DNA of 64,000 bases from Roseateles_B sp041905785 (GTDB lineage Bacteria; Pseudomonadota; Gammaproteobacteria; Burkholderiales; Burkholderiaceae_C), in NCBI GenBank assembly GCA_041905785.1, contig JAYRKJ010000019.1:60386-124385 (forward strand), read 5' to 3'. The notes beneath the pieces were generated by a model. The model did no database searches and had not been told where the DNA came from. It saw only the letters and a program-made list of their open reading frames with translations. This document shows, in pieces, positions 44,933 to 54,168 of the stretch (positions are counted from its first letter, which is position 1; each line of letters begins with the position of its first letter). The translations under genes and the position numbers were made by a program.

Positions 44933-47434
44933 ATGAAGTCTGTCTCTGAGATCACGGTCGCCCTGATGCGCAAACCTTTGCGCAAACCTTTGCACAAACT
45001 TTTGCGCCCCCAACTTGTTCACTTCAATGCTGCCGCGCTGCTGCCGCTGGCCTTGGCGACCAGCCTGCTGGCCGCTTGCTCTGGCGAGCCACCCGGCAGC
45101 AATGCGCCGCTGGCGGCCGCGCCGGCCGAGACCACCGGTCTGGTGAATCCGGCGGCCAAGTTCCCGGATCACCATGAATTCGACGCCGCGCTGCATGTGC
45201 CGTTCCGCACGGCCAACGGGCAGGCCGCCCGTGAGCTGACGGTGTCGCTCAACTATCCGGGCATGAGCAAGGGCCAGCGTTTCGCCTGGCAGGTGACGCT
45301 CGTCAACGAGCGCCAACAGCCGCTGCGAACGCTGACGGGCGAGGCCGTCTGGGACGGCCATCCCATGAGCGTGGTGCAAGCCTGGGATGGTCGGGACGAA
45401 AAGGGTCAGGTCTTGCCCGTGGGCAACTATGAAGCGCAACTGAGTGCCGTGACACTGGCTGCGGCCGCGGTGGATTCGCTGCCCGCTTCCGGAGACGCGC
45501 GTCGGGCCGCCCTGTGGTCGCAGACGCAGGGGCACGAGGTGCAGCAGCGCTGGTCCTTCCAGGTGGGGCGCCCGTCCGGCCCGCAGATGCCTGCGTTCGC
45601 CCCGCTGCGCACCGCCCTGGAGGCCGGTGGGCCGCAGCGCGCGCGCATCCAGTCGGTCGCCGCGACCGGGTCTCTGCCCTACACGGTCTACTACGCCAAT
45701 CTGCACAGCCAGACAAACGATTCCGACGGCGGCGGTGAGGTCAGCACCTGCAGCTCCTCGCAATCCGCGCAGACCGGTGCCTACGGCCCGACCGATGCCT
45801 ACGCCTATGGCCGCGCCGCAGGCCTGGATGCCTTGATGACCTCGGAGCACAACCATTACTTCGACGGTTCTTCCGGCACCAACACCGCTGGCAGCGCCAG
45901 CGCGGCGCGCAGCCGCTACCAGGCGGGCCTCAGCGCCGCCAACGACTTCAGCGCGGCCAACCCGGGCTTCCTGGCGCTCTACGGCATGGAATGGGGCGTC
46001 ATCAGCAACGGCGGCCATCTCAACATCCTCAACAGCAGCGAGCTCTTTGCCTGGGAATACAGCAGCGGCAACGAGCTGTTTGGCGACCGCTATGTGGCCA
46101 AGAGCGACTACGCGGCCCTTTACGGGGTGATGCGCAGCCAGGGTCTGATCGGACAATTCAATCATCCCGAAGCGACGGGGCAGTTCGCCATCAACGGCAC
46201 GGATCTGGCCTACAGCGCGGATGGCGATGAGGTGATGGTGCTGGCCGAGATCCTCAACACCTCGGCCTTCTCCAACAACACCAGCGAAACCGAAACCGGG
46301 CGCAGCAGCTACGAGGTCGCCTACAACAAGCTGCTGGAGCGCGGCTTTCACGTCGCGCCGGCCAGCAACCAGGACAACCATTGCGCCAACTGGGGCAAGT
46401 CCTACACCAACCGCACCGCCGTGCTGATTCCCAATGGCACGCCGCTGGGGCGCACCGCCTTCCTGGAGGCGCTGAAGGCGCGCCGCGTGTTCGCCACCAT
46501 GGACAAGAACTCGCAGTTGCTGCTGCAGGCCAACGGCCACCTGATGGGCGAACGCTTCAGCAACAGCGGGCCGCTCAAGCTCAGCGTCGGCTTTGCCAAC
46601 AGCGCCGGCCGCAGCGCAGCCTCCGTGCAGATCTTCGAGGGCGTGCCCAAGCGCAATGGCACCGTCAGCCTGCTGGCCAGCACGGCGACGGCCACCATCA
46701 CGCCGGCCGATGGCGAGCACTTCTACTATGCCAAGCTCACGCAGGACGACGGCAAGATCCTGTGGTCCGCGCCGGTCTGGGTCACCCAGGCGCCCGGCGG
46801 CAGCACGGACAGCGCGCCGCCCACGGCCAGCGTCTCGGTGAGCGGGACGGCCGGCACCATCAATCTGTCGGCCACGGCCAGTGACAACGTGGGCGTGAGT
46901 CGCGTGGACTTCGTGGTGGATGGCAATGTGGTGGGCAGCGACGCCAGCGCCCCCTACGGCCTGGCCCTGGACTCCACCACGCTCAGCAACGGCAGCCACA
47001 GCCTCGTGGCGCGCGCTTATGACGCGGCCGGCAACGTCGGCGCCTCCAGCAGCGTGAGCTTCAATGTCAGCAATGCGGGCAGCACCCTGGCGGAGACCGA
47101 ATCCAACGGCAGCATCGCCTCGGCCAACGTGGTCAGCACGCAGACGACCATCACGGGCACCATGGGCAGCAGCACGGACAAGGACTTCTTCAAAGTCAGC
47201 CTGCCCGCTGGCAAGAAGCTGCGCGTGGACATGGTCGGCCCCGCCACGACCGACTATGACCTCTACATCGTCAACAGCAGCGGCACGGTCCTGGTGGCTT
47301 CCGAAGGCAGCACCAGCAGCGAAAGCGTGACCTACGCCAATGGCAGCAGCGCCAAGACGGTCTACATCAAGGTGGTCTCCTATTCGGGCAGCAGCACGAC
47401 GCAGGGCTACACACTGAGCTTGAGCTATCCCTGA
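44933..47434 (+). CDS. PHP-domain (CehA/McbA-type) lipoprotein with Ig and PPC domains
   Basis: An 833-residue lipoprotein. The signal peptide with lipobox SLLAAC gives Cys49. The middle (about 230-580) is a polymerase-and-histidinol-phosphatase (PHP) type metallohydrolase: YYANLHSQTNDSDG, TSEHNHYF, IGQFNHPEATGQF and SNQDNH supply metal-binding residues as in CehA/McbA proteins. An Ig-like domain with DSAPPTASVSVSGTAGTINL (about 625-710) and a C-terminal PPC-type beta domain (about 720-833, with ATTDYDLYIVNSSG) follow. The N-terminus has a short repeated KPLRKPLHKLL stretch encoded by near-identical 12-base units. Predicted to act outside the cytoplasm on a phosphate ester. Confidence 0.85.
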   Translation: MKSVSEITVALMRKPLRKPLHKLLRPQLVHFNAAALLPLALATSLLAACSGEPPGSNAPLAAAPAETTGLVNPAAKFPDHHEFDAALHVPFRTANGQAARELTVSLNYPGMSKGQRFAWQVTLVNERQQPLRTLTGEAVWDGHPMSVVQAWDGRDEKGQVLPVGNYEAQLSAVTLAAAAVDSLPASGDARRAALWSQTQGHEVQQRWSFQVGRPSGPQMPAFAPLRTALEAGGPQRARIQSVAATGSLPYTVYYANLHSQTNDSDGGGEVSTCSSSQSAQTGAYGPTDAYAYGRAAGLDALMTSEHNHYFDGSSGTNTAGSASAARSRYQAGLSAANDFSAANPGFLALYGMEWGVISNGGHLNILNSSELFAWEYSSGNELFGDRYVAKSDYAALYGVMRSQGLIGQFNHPEATGQFAINGTDLAYSADGDEVMVLAEILNTSAFSNNTSETETGRSSYEVAYNKLLERGFHVAPASNQDNHCANWGKSYTNRTAVLIPNGTPLGRTAFLEALKARRVFATMDKNSQLLLQANGHLMGERFSNSGPLKLSVGFANSAGRSAASVQIFEGVPKRNGTVSLLASTATATITPADGEHFYYAKLTQDDGKILWSAPVWVTQAPGGSTDSAPPTASVSVSGTAGTINLSATASDNVGVSRVDFVVDGNVVGSDASAPYGLALDSTTLSNGSHSLVARAYDAAGNVGASSSVSFNVSNAGSTLAETESNGSIASANVVSTQTTITGTMGSSTDKDFFKVSLPAGKKLRVDMVGPATTDYDLYIVNSSGTVLVASEGSTSSESVTYANGSSAKTVYIKVVSYSGSSTTQGYTLSLSYP

Positions 47435-47475
47435 GCGCAGCCGCGGCAGCCCGGGAGGGTGTCGCGGCTCTGCCA

Positions 47476-47512
47476 GCCCGGCTCGCCGCCCTGTCCGGGC
47501 GGCGAGCCGGGC
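47476..47512. repeat. 16-bp perfect stem hairpin
   Basis: GCCCGGCTCGCCGCCC (47476-47491), loop tgtcc, and its exact complement (47497-47512). It lies 42 bases after the PHP lipoprotein gene. There is no T-run, so it may be a Rho-independent-like terminator without U-tract, an mRNA stabiliser, or a protein-binding site. Confidence 0.8.
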
Positions 47513-47583
47513 AAGCTGAGTCAGGCAAGGTGAGGCGGGCTAGCGGAATCAGGCAAGCTGAGTCAGGCCAGGTGAGGTTGGGC
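47510..47583. repeat. Two imperfect 31-bp direct repeats
   Basis: Copies at 47510-47540 and 47552-47583 share GGCAAGCTGAGTCAGG then AGGTGAGG with few differences. They are separated by 11 bases and sit directly after the 16-bp hairpin, upstream of the OPT transporter gene. Confidence 0.8.
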
Positions 47584-47705
47584 GCCAGGGCCGGGCATTG
47601 AGGCAGATCAGCAGTCGTCCGGGGCGCGCGCCGGGGGGTGAAAGACCCATGGCGGTGGGCTTACATGGCGATTACAGTGCCGGCCATCTCTACTCTGGAT
47701 CCACC

Positions 47706-49514
47706 ATGTCCCACCCGACCCTTTCCCAGCCCGACACCCGGCGCTGGGCCTGGCTGCCGCCTGTCGGCAGCTGGGGTTACTACGCCCTGCTGGCTGCCGT
47801 CGGCATGTTCATCCTGGGCCCGTTGGGCGGCGTCACCGCTGCCTTCATGAACTTCTCCATCGGCTTCTTCGTGGGCGGCCAGGTGCTGGCCGGGATCCTG
47901 GGCTCGGTGATCACCTACGGCTACGGCCCCGAGGGACGCCACGGCGCCAACTACATCCAGACCACCGCCGCCTCGGTGGCCGGCATGATGGCCATGAGCA
48001 CGCTGATCCAGGCCATGACCTGGATGGGCATGCCCGAGGTGCCCGCCTGGCAGCTGGTGCTGTACATGCTGTGCATCAGCATGATGGCCGCCGGCATCGG
48101 CATGCTGTACACGCCCATCCTGGTCGAACGCATGCAGCTGACCTTCCCCTCAGGCCTGGCCGTGGCCAACATCCTGCGCGCGCTCACGGACCCGGTGCTG
48201 CTGCGCCAGTCGGTGTCCCGCCTGTTCGGGGGCATGGGCGTCGGCCTGGCCGGCGGGGTCGCGGCCACCAAGATCGCCTGGATGGGCGCCATCGAGCTGT
48301 CCACCTCCACCTTCGGCGCCGGCCTGATCGTGGGCGCCCGCGTGGGCATCCCGGCCATCGTGGCTGCCATCGTCTTCGATACGCTCACGCCCTACTTCAT
48401 CAGCATCGGCTGGCTGCATGAAGGGGACCCTTTCCGGAAGATCGCCTTCCTGATCGCCTTGGGCATGATTCTGGGCGCGGCCATCATCGATCTGTCGCTG
48501 ATCTTCTACCGCGTCATTCGCCGCCTGGCCCAGCCCGGCGAGCGCGTGGTCGTGCCCGAGGAGCAGCGCACCGGCCCGCGCGCCAGCCTGCCGCGCCTGC
48601 TGGCCTGGGTCGGCGTGTGGACCGTCGCCACCGTGATCTGCGGCGTGCAGTTCTTCAACGAGCCCCTGGGATTCATGCTGCTGGCCGTGGCCCTGGTCTA
48701 CCTCTTCGTCATCGTCTGCGGCATCTCGCTGGGCCTGACGGACTCCAATCCCATCTCCTCGTCCTTCGTGGTCACGGTGCTGGTGCTGGCCAGCCTGGGC
48801 CTGAAGGACCCCATGCTGGCGCTGATGGCGGCCATGGTGGTCTTCGTCTCGGCCAGCGTGGCCGGTGACATGCAGCAGGACCGCTCCACCGGCTGGCGCC
48901 TGGGCTCCAACCGAACCCTGCAGTTCCGCTTCCAGGTCGTGGGCTTGCTGCTGGGCGCCGTGATGGCTGTGGCCATCGCCAAGCTCTTCATGACGGCCTA
49001 TCCGGTCCTGAACCTGGATCAGACCGTGATGAGCAAGGACCAGGCCCCCGCGCAGTGGACCTCGGCCATGACCTACAAGTTCGTCGGTGCGCTGCGCAGC
49101 CTCACCGATCCCAAGCCTTACCAGACCGACGCCATCCTGATCGGCATCGCGATCGGTCTGGTGACCGAGTTCCTGCGCAAGTGGATCAAGTCCAACGCCG
49201 CCTACCAGCGCTTCGCCGCCGGCTCGCGCCTGGGCTTCGGTACGGACTTCATGCTGGATGCGGTGATCCTGCCCAGCCCCTATGCCTCGTCCTTCGGCGG
49301 CTTCGTGAACTGGGGCACTTCGGCCTGGTTTGCCGCGGGTGGCGTGATCTCCAGCGCGATCAACACCTTCGCGCCCAAGCACCAGCCGCAGCCGGGCGAG
49401 GAGGAACTGCCTTCCGACATGAGCTCGACCTCGCTGGTCGGCGGCGGGCTGATCGCAGGCGACGCGCTCGCGGCCCTGGGCCTGGGCGTGGCGGGCCTGC
49501 TGGCCGTGCTTTGA
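47706..49514 (+). CDS. OPT-family oligopeptide transporter
   Basis: A 602-residue inner-membrane transporter of the OPT family, which takes up oligopeptides or metal chelates in symport with protons. More than twelve hydrophobic helices are visible. Family-type motifs include SIGFFVGGQVLAGILGSVIT, LTFPSGLAVANILRAL and FGTDFMLDAVILPSPYASSF. The start at ATG 47706 (MSHPTLSQPDTRRWAWLPP) fits the first membrane segment better than upstream codons, although no strong ribosome-binding site is seen. It is a single gene with its own terminator. Confidence 0.9.
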   Translation: MSHPTLSQPDTRRWAWLPPVGSWGYYALLAAVGMFILGPLGGVTAAFMNFSIGFFVGGQVLAGILGSVITYGYGPEGRHGANYIQTTAASVAGMMAMSTLIQAMTWMGMPEVPAWQLVLYMLCISMMAAGIGMLYTPILVERMQLTFPSGLAVANILRALTDPVLLRQSVSRLFGGMGVGLAGGVAATKIAWMGAIELSTSTFGAGLIVGARVGIPAIVAAIVFDTLTPYFISIGWLHEGDPFRKIAFLIALGMILGAAIIDLSLIFYRVIRRLAQPGERVVVPEEQRTGPRASLPRLLAWVGVWTVATVICGVQFFNEPLGFMLLAVALVYLFVIVCGISLGLTDSNPISSSFVVTVLVLASLGLKDPMLALMAAMVVFVSASVAGDMQQDRSTGWRLGSNRTLQFRFQVVGLLLGAVMAVAIAKLFMTAYPVLNLDQTVMSKDQAPAQWTSAMTYKFVGALRSLTDPKPYQTDAILIGIAIGLVTEFLRKWIKSNAAYQRFAAGSRLGFGTDFMLDAVILPSPYASSFGGFVNWGTSAWFAAGGVISSAINTFAPKHQPQPGEEELPSDMSSTSLVGGGLIAGDALAALGLGVAGLLAVL

Positions 49515-49535
49515 CGTCCTTGCCATCGCAAGCAG

Positions 49536-49563
49536 GACAAGAGGCCCCGCGGGGCCTCTTGTC
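49536..49563 (+). terminator. Intrinsic terminator-like hairpin after OPT gene
   Basis: A 13-bp perfect stem (49536-49548 with 49551-49563, arm GACAAGAGGCCCC) with a two-base loop, then ATTTCTG. It lies between the convergent OPT and TonB-receptor genes; the T-run is short. Confidence 0.75.
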
Positions 49564-49619
49564 ATTTCTGCCGGCCTCCTGCAGGGGCCGCCGTTCGGGG
49601 AAAGCCGAGGCGTGCCCGT

Positions 49620-51788
49620 TCAGAAGCGGTAGGTCGCCGACAACTCGACCGCGCGCGGCGCAGCCGGCACGAGCAGGTTGTCGTTCGCGCCATGGCCCGA
49701 CACGATGTAGCGGCGGTTGGTGGCGTTCTTCAGGTTGAGCGCGAGGTCGACGGCGCGCGAACGGTAGTAGGCGGCCAGGTCCACGGTCACATAGCCCGGC
49801 AGCACGACGGCGTTGCTCGCCGAGGCGTAGCGGTCGGCCGAGTAGCGCAGCCCGCCGCCGGCGCTGAAGCCATGGTCCATCTGCTTGACGGCCCACAGCG
49901 AGGCCGAGTGACGCGGCGTCAGACTGGGCCGCTTGCCCTGCAGCGGGATCTGCACGACGGGCGTCTGTGGCGACGCCTGGGTGGCGTTGGAGCGGGTGAT
50001 GCGGCCGTCGAGGTAGGCATAGCTGGCAGACACAGCCCAGCCATGGGGCAGGTGGCCGTTGGCCGTCAGCTCAAGGCCCCGGGTGCGCTGCTCGCCGACA
50101 TTGATCAGCACGCTCGGGTTGGTCGGGTCATTGGTCTTGATGCCGGTGCGCTCAAGGTTGAACAGCGACGCGGTCACGGCCAGCGCACCGTCGAGGAGAT
50201 CGAGCTTGCTGCCGACCTCGACGTTGCGCGTCTGCTCGGGGTCGTTGCTGGCGTTGTTGGCCGCCAGCGCGAAGTTCTCGCCCGAAGGCTGGTAGGACTT
50301 GCTGACCGACAGGTAGTGCGAGGCCCAGGCGCTTGGCTGCCACACGAGACCGGCCCGAGGGCTCCAGGTCTTGTCCTTGCGGGACAGTGATGCCCCGGTG
50401 CGCACCAGGGAGGTCGACTGGTCGAAGACGTCGTAGCGCAGGCCCAGCAGAGCTTTCCATTGCGGCGACAGCGTCAGCTGATCTTGCAGGTAGACGCCCA
50501 CCACGTCGAACACGCTGTGTGCCGGGTTGGCCGCAGCCAGCGTTGCCGCGGAGAACGCTTGCGGCACGACGCCGCCCGGGTTGAGCAGGGACACGCGATC
50601 GATGTTGTTCTGGCTGATGAAGTTCTGATCCTTGTTCTGCCGACCGATCTCGACGCCAGCCAGCCAGTCGTGCTGCAGGCCGGCCATCATCTGGCGCAAG
50701 CTGAGTTCGGTTTGGTTGAACCAGCCGTCCTCCTCGCGCATCACGAGGCCGCGGCTGCGGCTGACGGTCATCGTCGCGGCGTCGACCGTGCCGCTCGGCG
50801 GCGTGTTCTTGCGATCCAGGTCGTAGCTGTAGCGGCGCGTCACGTTGTGCAGGGACAAGGACTCGCTGAAGCGGTGGTCAAGCGTGACGGTGAGGGCCGA
50901 GACCCGCGAGCTGCTCGTGTCGTCGCGGCGCGCGTTGCCCGAGCCGTAGTAGGTGCTTGGCGCCACATCGACCGGCCGGCCGTTGAGCGAGGGGATGCCG
51001 AAGTCGGTGATGCGCGTGTCCGTCGCGTGCTCGGCCTGCACGAGCAGCTGGGTGCTCGCACCCAGCTTGGCGGCCAGCGAAGGCGCGACGGCGGTGCGCC
51101 GCAGGAAGCCCTGATCGCGATAGCTGCCCGAGTCCTCATGAGCGCCGGTGACGCGCAGCGAAACGCCGTCGGCGGCCTGAACGTTGGCATCCAGCGCGAT
51201 GCGCTTGAGATCGTGGCTGCCGAGGTTCAGCGTCAGTTCACCGAAGCTGCCGGCTTGGGGCTTCTTTGTCACGCGGTTGATGAGGCCGCCCGAGGAGCCG
51301 CGGCCGTAGAGCACCGCAGCCGGGCCCTTGATCACCTCGACGCGCTCGATGTTGGAGAGGTCGCGGAAGTAGAGGGCGTCGTCGCGGATGCCGTCGATGA
51401 ACTGGTCGGCGATGGCGGTGAAGCCGCGGATCGTCACCTGGTCGCGCTGGCCGTCGCCGCTGCTCATGCCCACGCCGGGCACGTTCTGCAGCACATCCTG
51501 CAGCGAGTGCGCGGCCTGGTCGCGGATCAATTCCTCAGAGACCACGTTCACGGCCTGCGGCACGTCGCGCAAGGCTGCGGCCGTCTTGGTGGCGCTGCTG
51601 GACACCGCTGGCGCGTAGTCGCTGCCCTGCTTGGCGTCCACGCGAAGCGTGGGCAGTTGGTATCCCCCGCCGGCGGCGTCGGGCGCCTTGGTCGGTGGCG
51701 CAGCCTGTGCGAACACCGCGCCGGTGGCCAGGGCCAGCGTCGAGAGCGTCAGCAGCCGAGCGGGGACGGAATTGATTCGAGACTTCAA
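49620..51788 (-). CDS. TonB-dependent siderophore receptor
   Basis: A 722-residue outer-membrane receptor for ferric siderophores. A signal peptide ends near FAQAAPP. The plug domain has LRDVPQAVNVVSEELIRDQ, QDVLQNVPGVGMSSGDG and the RGF box; the 22-strand barrel ends LSATYRF with the terminal Phe. The start is probably TTG 51788, which follows CGGAG at the right distance; no ATG near the signal peptide is in frame. A probable Fur box lies about 180 bases upstream. No siderophore synthesis genes are in the window, so it likely uses exogenous siderophores. Confidence 0.93.
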   Translation of the reverse strand: MKSRINSVPARLLTLSTLALATGAVFAQAAPPTKAPDAAGGGYQLPTLRVDAKQGSDYAPAVSSSATKTAAALRDVPQAVNVVSEELIRDQAAHSLQDVLQNVPGVGMSSGDGQRDQVTIRGFTAIADQFIDGIRDDALYFRDLSNIERVEVIKGPAAVLYGRGSSGGLINRVTKKPQAGSFGELTLNLGSHDLKRIALDANVQAADGVSLRVTGAHEDSGSYRDQGFLRRTAVAPSLAAKLGASTQLLVQAEHATDTRITDFGIPSLNGRPVDVAPSTYYGSGNARRDDTSSSRVSALTVTLDHRFSESLSLHNVTRRYSYDLDRKNTPPSGTVDAATMTVSRSRGLVMREEDGWFNQTELSLRQMMAGLQHDWLAGVEIGRQNKDQNFISQNNIDRVSLLNPGGVVPQAFSAATLAAANPAHSVFDVVGVYLQDQLTLSPQWKALLGLRYDVFDQSTSLVRTGASLSRKDKTWSPRAGLVWQPSAWASHYLSVSKSYQPSGENFALAANNASNDPEQTRNVEVGSKLDLLDGALAVTASLFNLERTGIKTNDPTNPSVLINVGEQRTRGLELTANGHLPHGWAVSASYAYLDGRITRSNATQASPQTPVVQIPLQGKRPSLTPRHSASLWAVKQMDHGFSAGGGLRYSADRYASASNAVVLPGYVTVDLAAYYRSRAVDLALNLKNATNRRYIVSGHGANDNLLVPAAPRAVELSATYRF

Positions 51789-51970
51789 GAGTTGCTCCGT
51801 GAGGGTGAGGAGGAGGGCCTGGCTGCGCTGCGCGGAACAGACGCCAGAACGGGTGCCATCGCTGCGGCGCGAGGCCGGTCGGAGAGCCGGGCGCACGGCT
51901 TGGCCAAAGTCCGCCGAGGCTTCAGACAGGATCTGGCCCGGCAAGGCCGCGCGAGCCAATCTTAACAGGC

Positions 51971-51989
51971 AATGCGTATGATTCGCATT
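51971..51989. promoter_or_regulatory. Probable Fur box
   Basis: AATGCGTATGATTCGCATT is a 19-bp near-perfect inverted repeat (AATGCG...CGCATT) of the GATAATGATAATCATTATC type. It sits upstream of the siderophore receptor gene, predicting repression by Fur-Fe(II). Confidence 0.7.
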
Positions 51990-52242
51990 TGCGTTGGATC
52001 ATCAAGCCGCCAAACGGAGCAACGAGCCGTGGCCATAGGGGTCGTGCGCGGGGACCGGCATCCGCGGCACTGCACGCCCGTGCAGCAGGGCAGGCGCGTG
52101 GGCGCCATCATCTGATCCCGCCAGGCCATGCCGCCTCCAGGCGATGACGGCCCCGTGGCAGGGCCTTCAGCCGGCGATTGCGGCGCGCCGACGGGGCACC
52201 TGCTCCGCCGTTTTCGGACTTCCCGTCGGTGGGATGCGCAGG
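51990..52242. other. Spacer upstream of the TonB receptor gene
   Basis: Together with 51789-51970 this forms a long non-coding interval between the TonB receptor and the dps relic. Apart from the Fur box I see no gene or RNA element in it. Confidence 0.4.
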
Positions 52243-52460
52243 TGGCTTCCTGCAGACGCCCGCGCCTCCACGCAGCCTGCGCGTGCCCGGTGATGTGCTG
52301 CGTCAGCAGGGCCGCGGTGGGCGCATGGCAGGCATTGTCCAAGCCGGCGAGGAGGCTGCGGGCGGTTCGAGCCAGGGACGCGGGGCCTTCCTGAGGATGC
52401 GCACCATCGCGAGCGCCTCGGGGCGTGCATTGATCTGCGCCGCCCACTGGGCGATTGCAC
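52243..52460 (-). pseudogene. Decayed partial copy of dps
   Basis: The minus strand aligns with the C-terminal third of the intact dps gene (53546-54046). ARTARSLLAGLDNA, PTAALLTQHIT and AQAAW mirror ARTARSLFPAVDKA, PTADLLTQRIT and EQAAW. The DNA shared includes CACGCAGCCTGC and TGCGCACCATC. It lacks a start and is frameshifted. It flanks the DUF3667 gene on the side opposite to intact dps, indicating an old duplication. Confidence 0.75.
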
Positions 52461-52517
52461 AAGACGAGAGGCGCGCGCGGCCCCCTTCCCTTCATGGGCG
52501 CGTGGACCCGTCGCGGC

Positions 52518-53480
52518 TCAGTAGAAGCTGCTGCGTGTCGCCCACCAGAGCCCGCCGGCCATCAACAGGCCAAGCATCGCCACGTAGCTGCCATACAGCG
52601 CCAGGGTCCGCAGCCCGGTGGCCCACCATCGACCGCCGTGCAGGCGCTGCAGCGTGGCGACGCCCAGCAGCGCGCCCACCCCCAGCAGCAGGTTTCCCAG
52701 CGGAGTGCTGAGCGCCGTTCCGTGCGCGAGCTGATGCAGGGTGACCAGGGCCAGCCAGGCACTGTTCAAATGCAGGGAGCACACCATGTGGAAGCCGAAG
52801 GCCTGGCGCCGCGCGCGGTACACGCCGGCCATCAGCACGGCCAACAGCGGCGTCATGGCAAGCAGCAGCCACGATTCCCGCCGGTCCCAGGCATCGGACT
52901 GCTGGCGGCGGAGCTCCTTGAGGACTTGCGGATCCCGTTCCCAGCGCTGGCGCAGCGCCGCACAGCGCTCCTCGGGCACGCCTTCGCAGACGAAGAGGCC
53001 GTCCTGCTGGCCGACCTGCAGGTTGAAGATCCTGACCAGGTAGGTCGCACCCTCGACCACGTCGCCGAAGTTCTGGACCCGCCGGGCTGGCGGCTCGGTG
53101 AGGTCCCCGACGAGCACGCTGGTCACGACGAGGCTCAGGAACAGGCGCAGCGGCAACAGGTAGTGCCGCCGTCTCCCCGCCATGTACGCGCGGGTGAGCG
53201 CTGCAGGAACGAAGAGCAGGCGCAGCGTGCGCCACAGGGCGCCCTCGCTGCTGAGGTAATGGCCGCCGAACTCGCGGATGAAGTCGGCGACGGTCGGGAT
53301 GCGCAGGGCTGTCTCCTGCCCGCAGTTGCCGCAATGGCGGGGCAGGACCGGCGGGAAGGGCTCATGGCAGTTCGGGCAGCGGAGGCCCGCGGCCGGCCGC
53401 TCGGTGCATGCATCCGCGCGGCCGGCGCGTATCGCAGCAGTGGGGGCGTCGTGTGCAGCGTGCTTCATGTCGGGCGGCAT
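52518..53480 (-). CDS. DUF3667-domain membrane protein
   Basis: A 320-residue protein. A zinc-ribbon-like N-terminus (CPNCHEPFPPVLPRHCGNCGQE) precedes the DUF3667 core (ADFIREFGGHYLSSEGALWRTLRLLF, LTRAYMAGRRRHYLLPLRL). A periplasmic or cytoplasmic segment with two Cys follows, then about four membrane helices at the C-terminus (LLAMTPLLAVLMAGVY, YVAMLGLLMAGGLWW). The family function is unknown. Start codons at 53480 and 53468 are both possible. It sits between an intact and a decayed dps copy. Confidence 0.82.
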   Translation of the reverse strand: MPPDMKHAAHDAPTAAIRAGRADACTERPAAGLRCPNCHEPFPPVLPRHCGNCGQETALRIPTVADFIREFGGHYLSSEGALWRTLRLLFVPAALTRAYMAGRRRHYLLPLRLFLSLVVTSVLVGDLTEPPARRVQNFGDVVEGATYLVRIFNLQVGQQDGLFVCEGVPEERCAALRQRWERDPQVLKELRRQQSDAWDRRESWLLLAMTPLLAVLMAGVYRARRQAFGFHMVCSLHLNSAWLALVTLHQLAHGTALSTPLGNLLLGVGALLGVATLQRLHGGRWWATGLRTLALYGSYVAMLGLLMAGGLWWATRSSFY

Positions 53481-53545
53481 GATAGAGGCCGCCGGCCGGC
53501 GGGTCGGCGCCGTCGCCTCCCGCGGCCTGTCGCCCGGCGTGAACT

Positions 53546-54046
53546 TCAGGAGTCCTCGAGAAGGCTCCTGAGCATCCACGCAGCCTGCTCGTGCACGGTG
53601 ATGCGCTGCGTCAGCAGATCCGCGGTGGGCTCGTCGGAGGCCTTGTCCACGGCCGGGAAGAGGCTGCGGGCCGTGCGAGCCACGGCTTCGTGGCCTTCTT
53701 GCAGGATGCGCACCATCTCCAGCGCCTTGGGGGGCGTGGCCGGGGCGTCCTTCAGGCTGCTGAGCTTGGCGAACTGGGCATAGCTGCCGGGCGCCACATG
53801 GCCCAGGGAGCGGATGCGCTCGGCGATCGGGTCCACGGCATTCCACAGCTCGGTGTACTGGCCCATGAACATCGCGTGCAGCGAGTTGAACATCGGTCCC
53901 GTCACGTTCCAGTGGAAGTTGTGCGTGGTCAGGTAAAGCGTGTAGGTGTCGGCCAGCAGCTTGGACAGACCTGCAGCGATGAGGGCACGATCCTTGTCGG
54001 AGATGCCAATGTTGAGACGGGTCGCAGACGCGGGCTTTTTGGCCAT
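53546..54046 (-). CDS. dps: DNA-protection protein Dps (ferritin-like)
   Basis: A 166-residue Dps that forms a dodecamer, oxidises iron with peroxide and shields DNA in stress. Conserved features are HNFHWNVTGPMFNSLHAMF (ferroxidase His/Asp region), the Tyr-Thr-Glu helix GQYTELWNAVDPIAERIRSL, and DKASDEPTADLLTQRITVHEQAAWML. ATG 54046 follows CCGGAGGAACC. The N-terminus (MAKKPASATRLN) is short and basic and may contact DNA. The remnant at 52243-52460 is its decayed paralogue. Confidence 0.95.
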   Translation of the reverse strand: MAKKPASATRLNIGISDKDRALIAAGLSKLLADTYTLYLTTHNFHWNVTGPMFNSLHAMFMGQYTELWNAVDPIAERIRSLGHVAPGSYAQFAKLSSLKDAPATPPKALEMVRILQEGHEAVARTARSLFPAVDKASDEPTADLLTQRITVHEQAAWMLRSLLEDS

Positions 54047-54168
54047 GGTTCCTCCGGGTTGGACTGGGCGGATTGCAGGGATGCAGCAATCTACCGCAGC
54101 CCCTGTGGAGGGGGCCAGTTGATCGCCTTGATGGCGCCCATAGCCGCTGGCCATGGGGCCGCTTCGCA

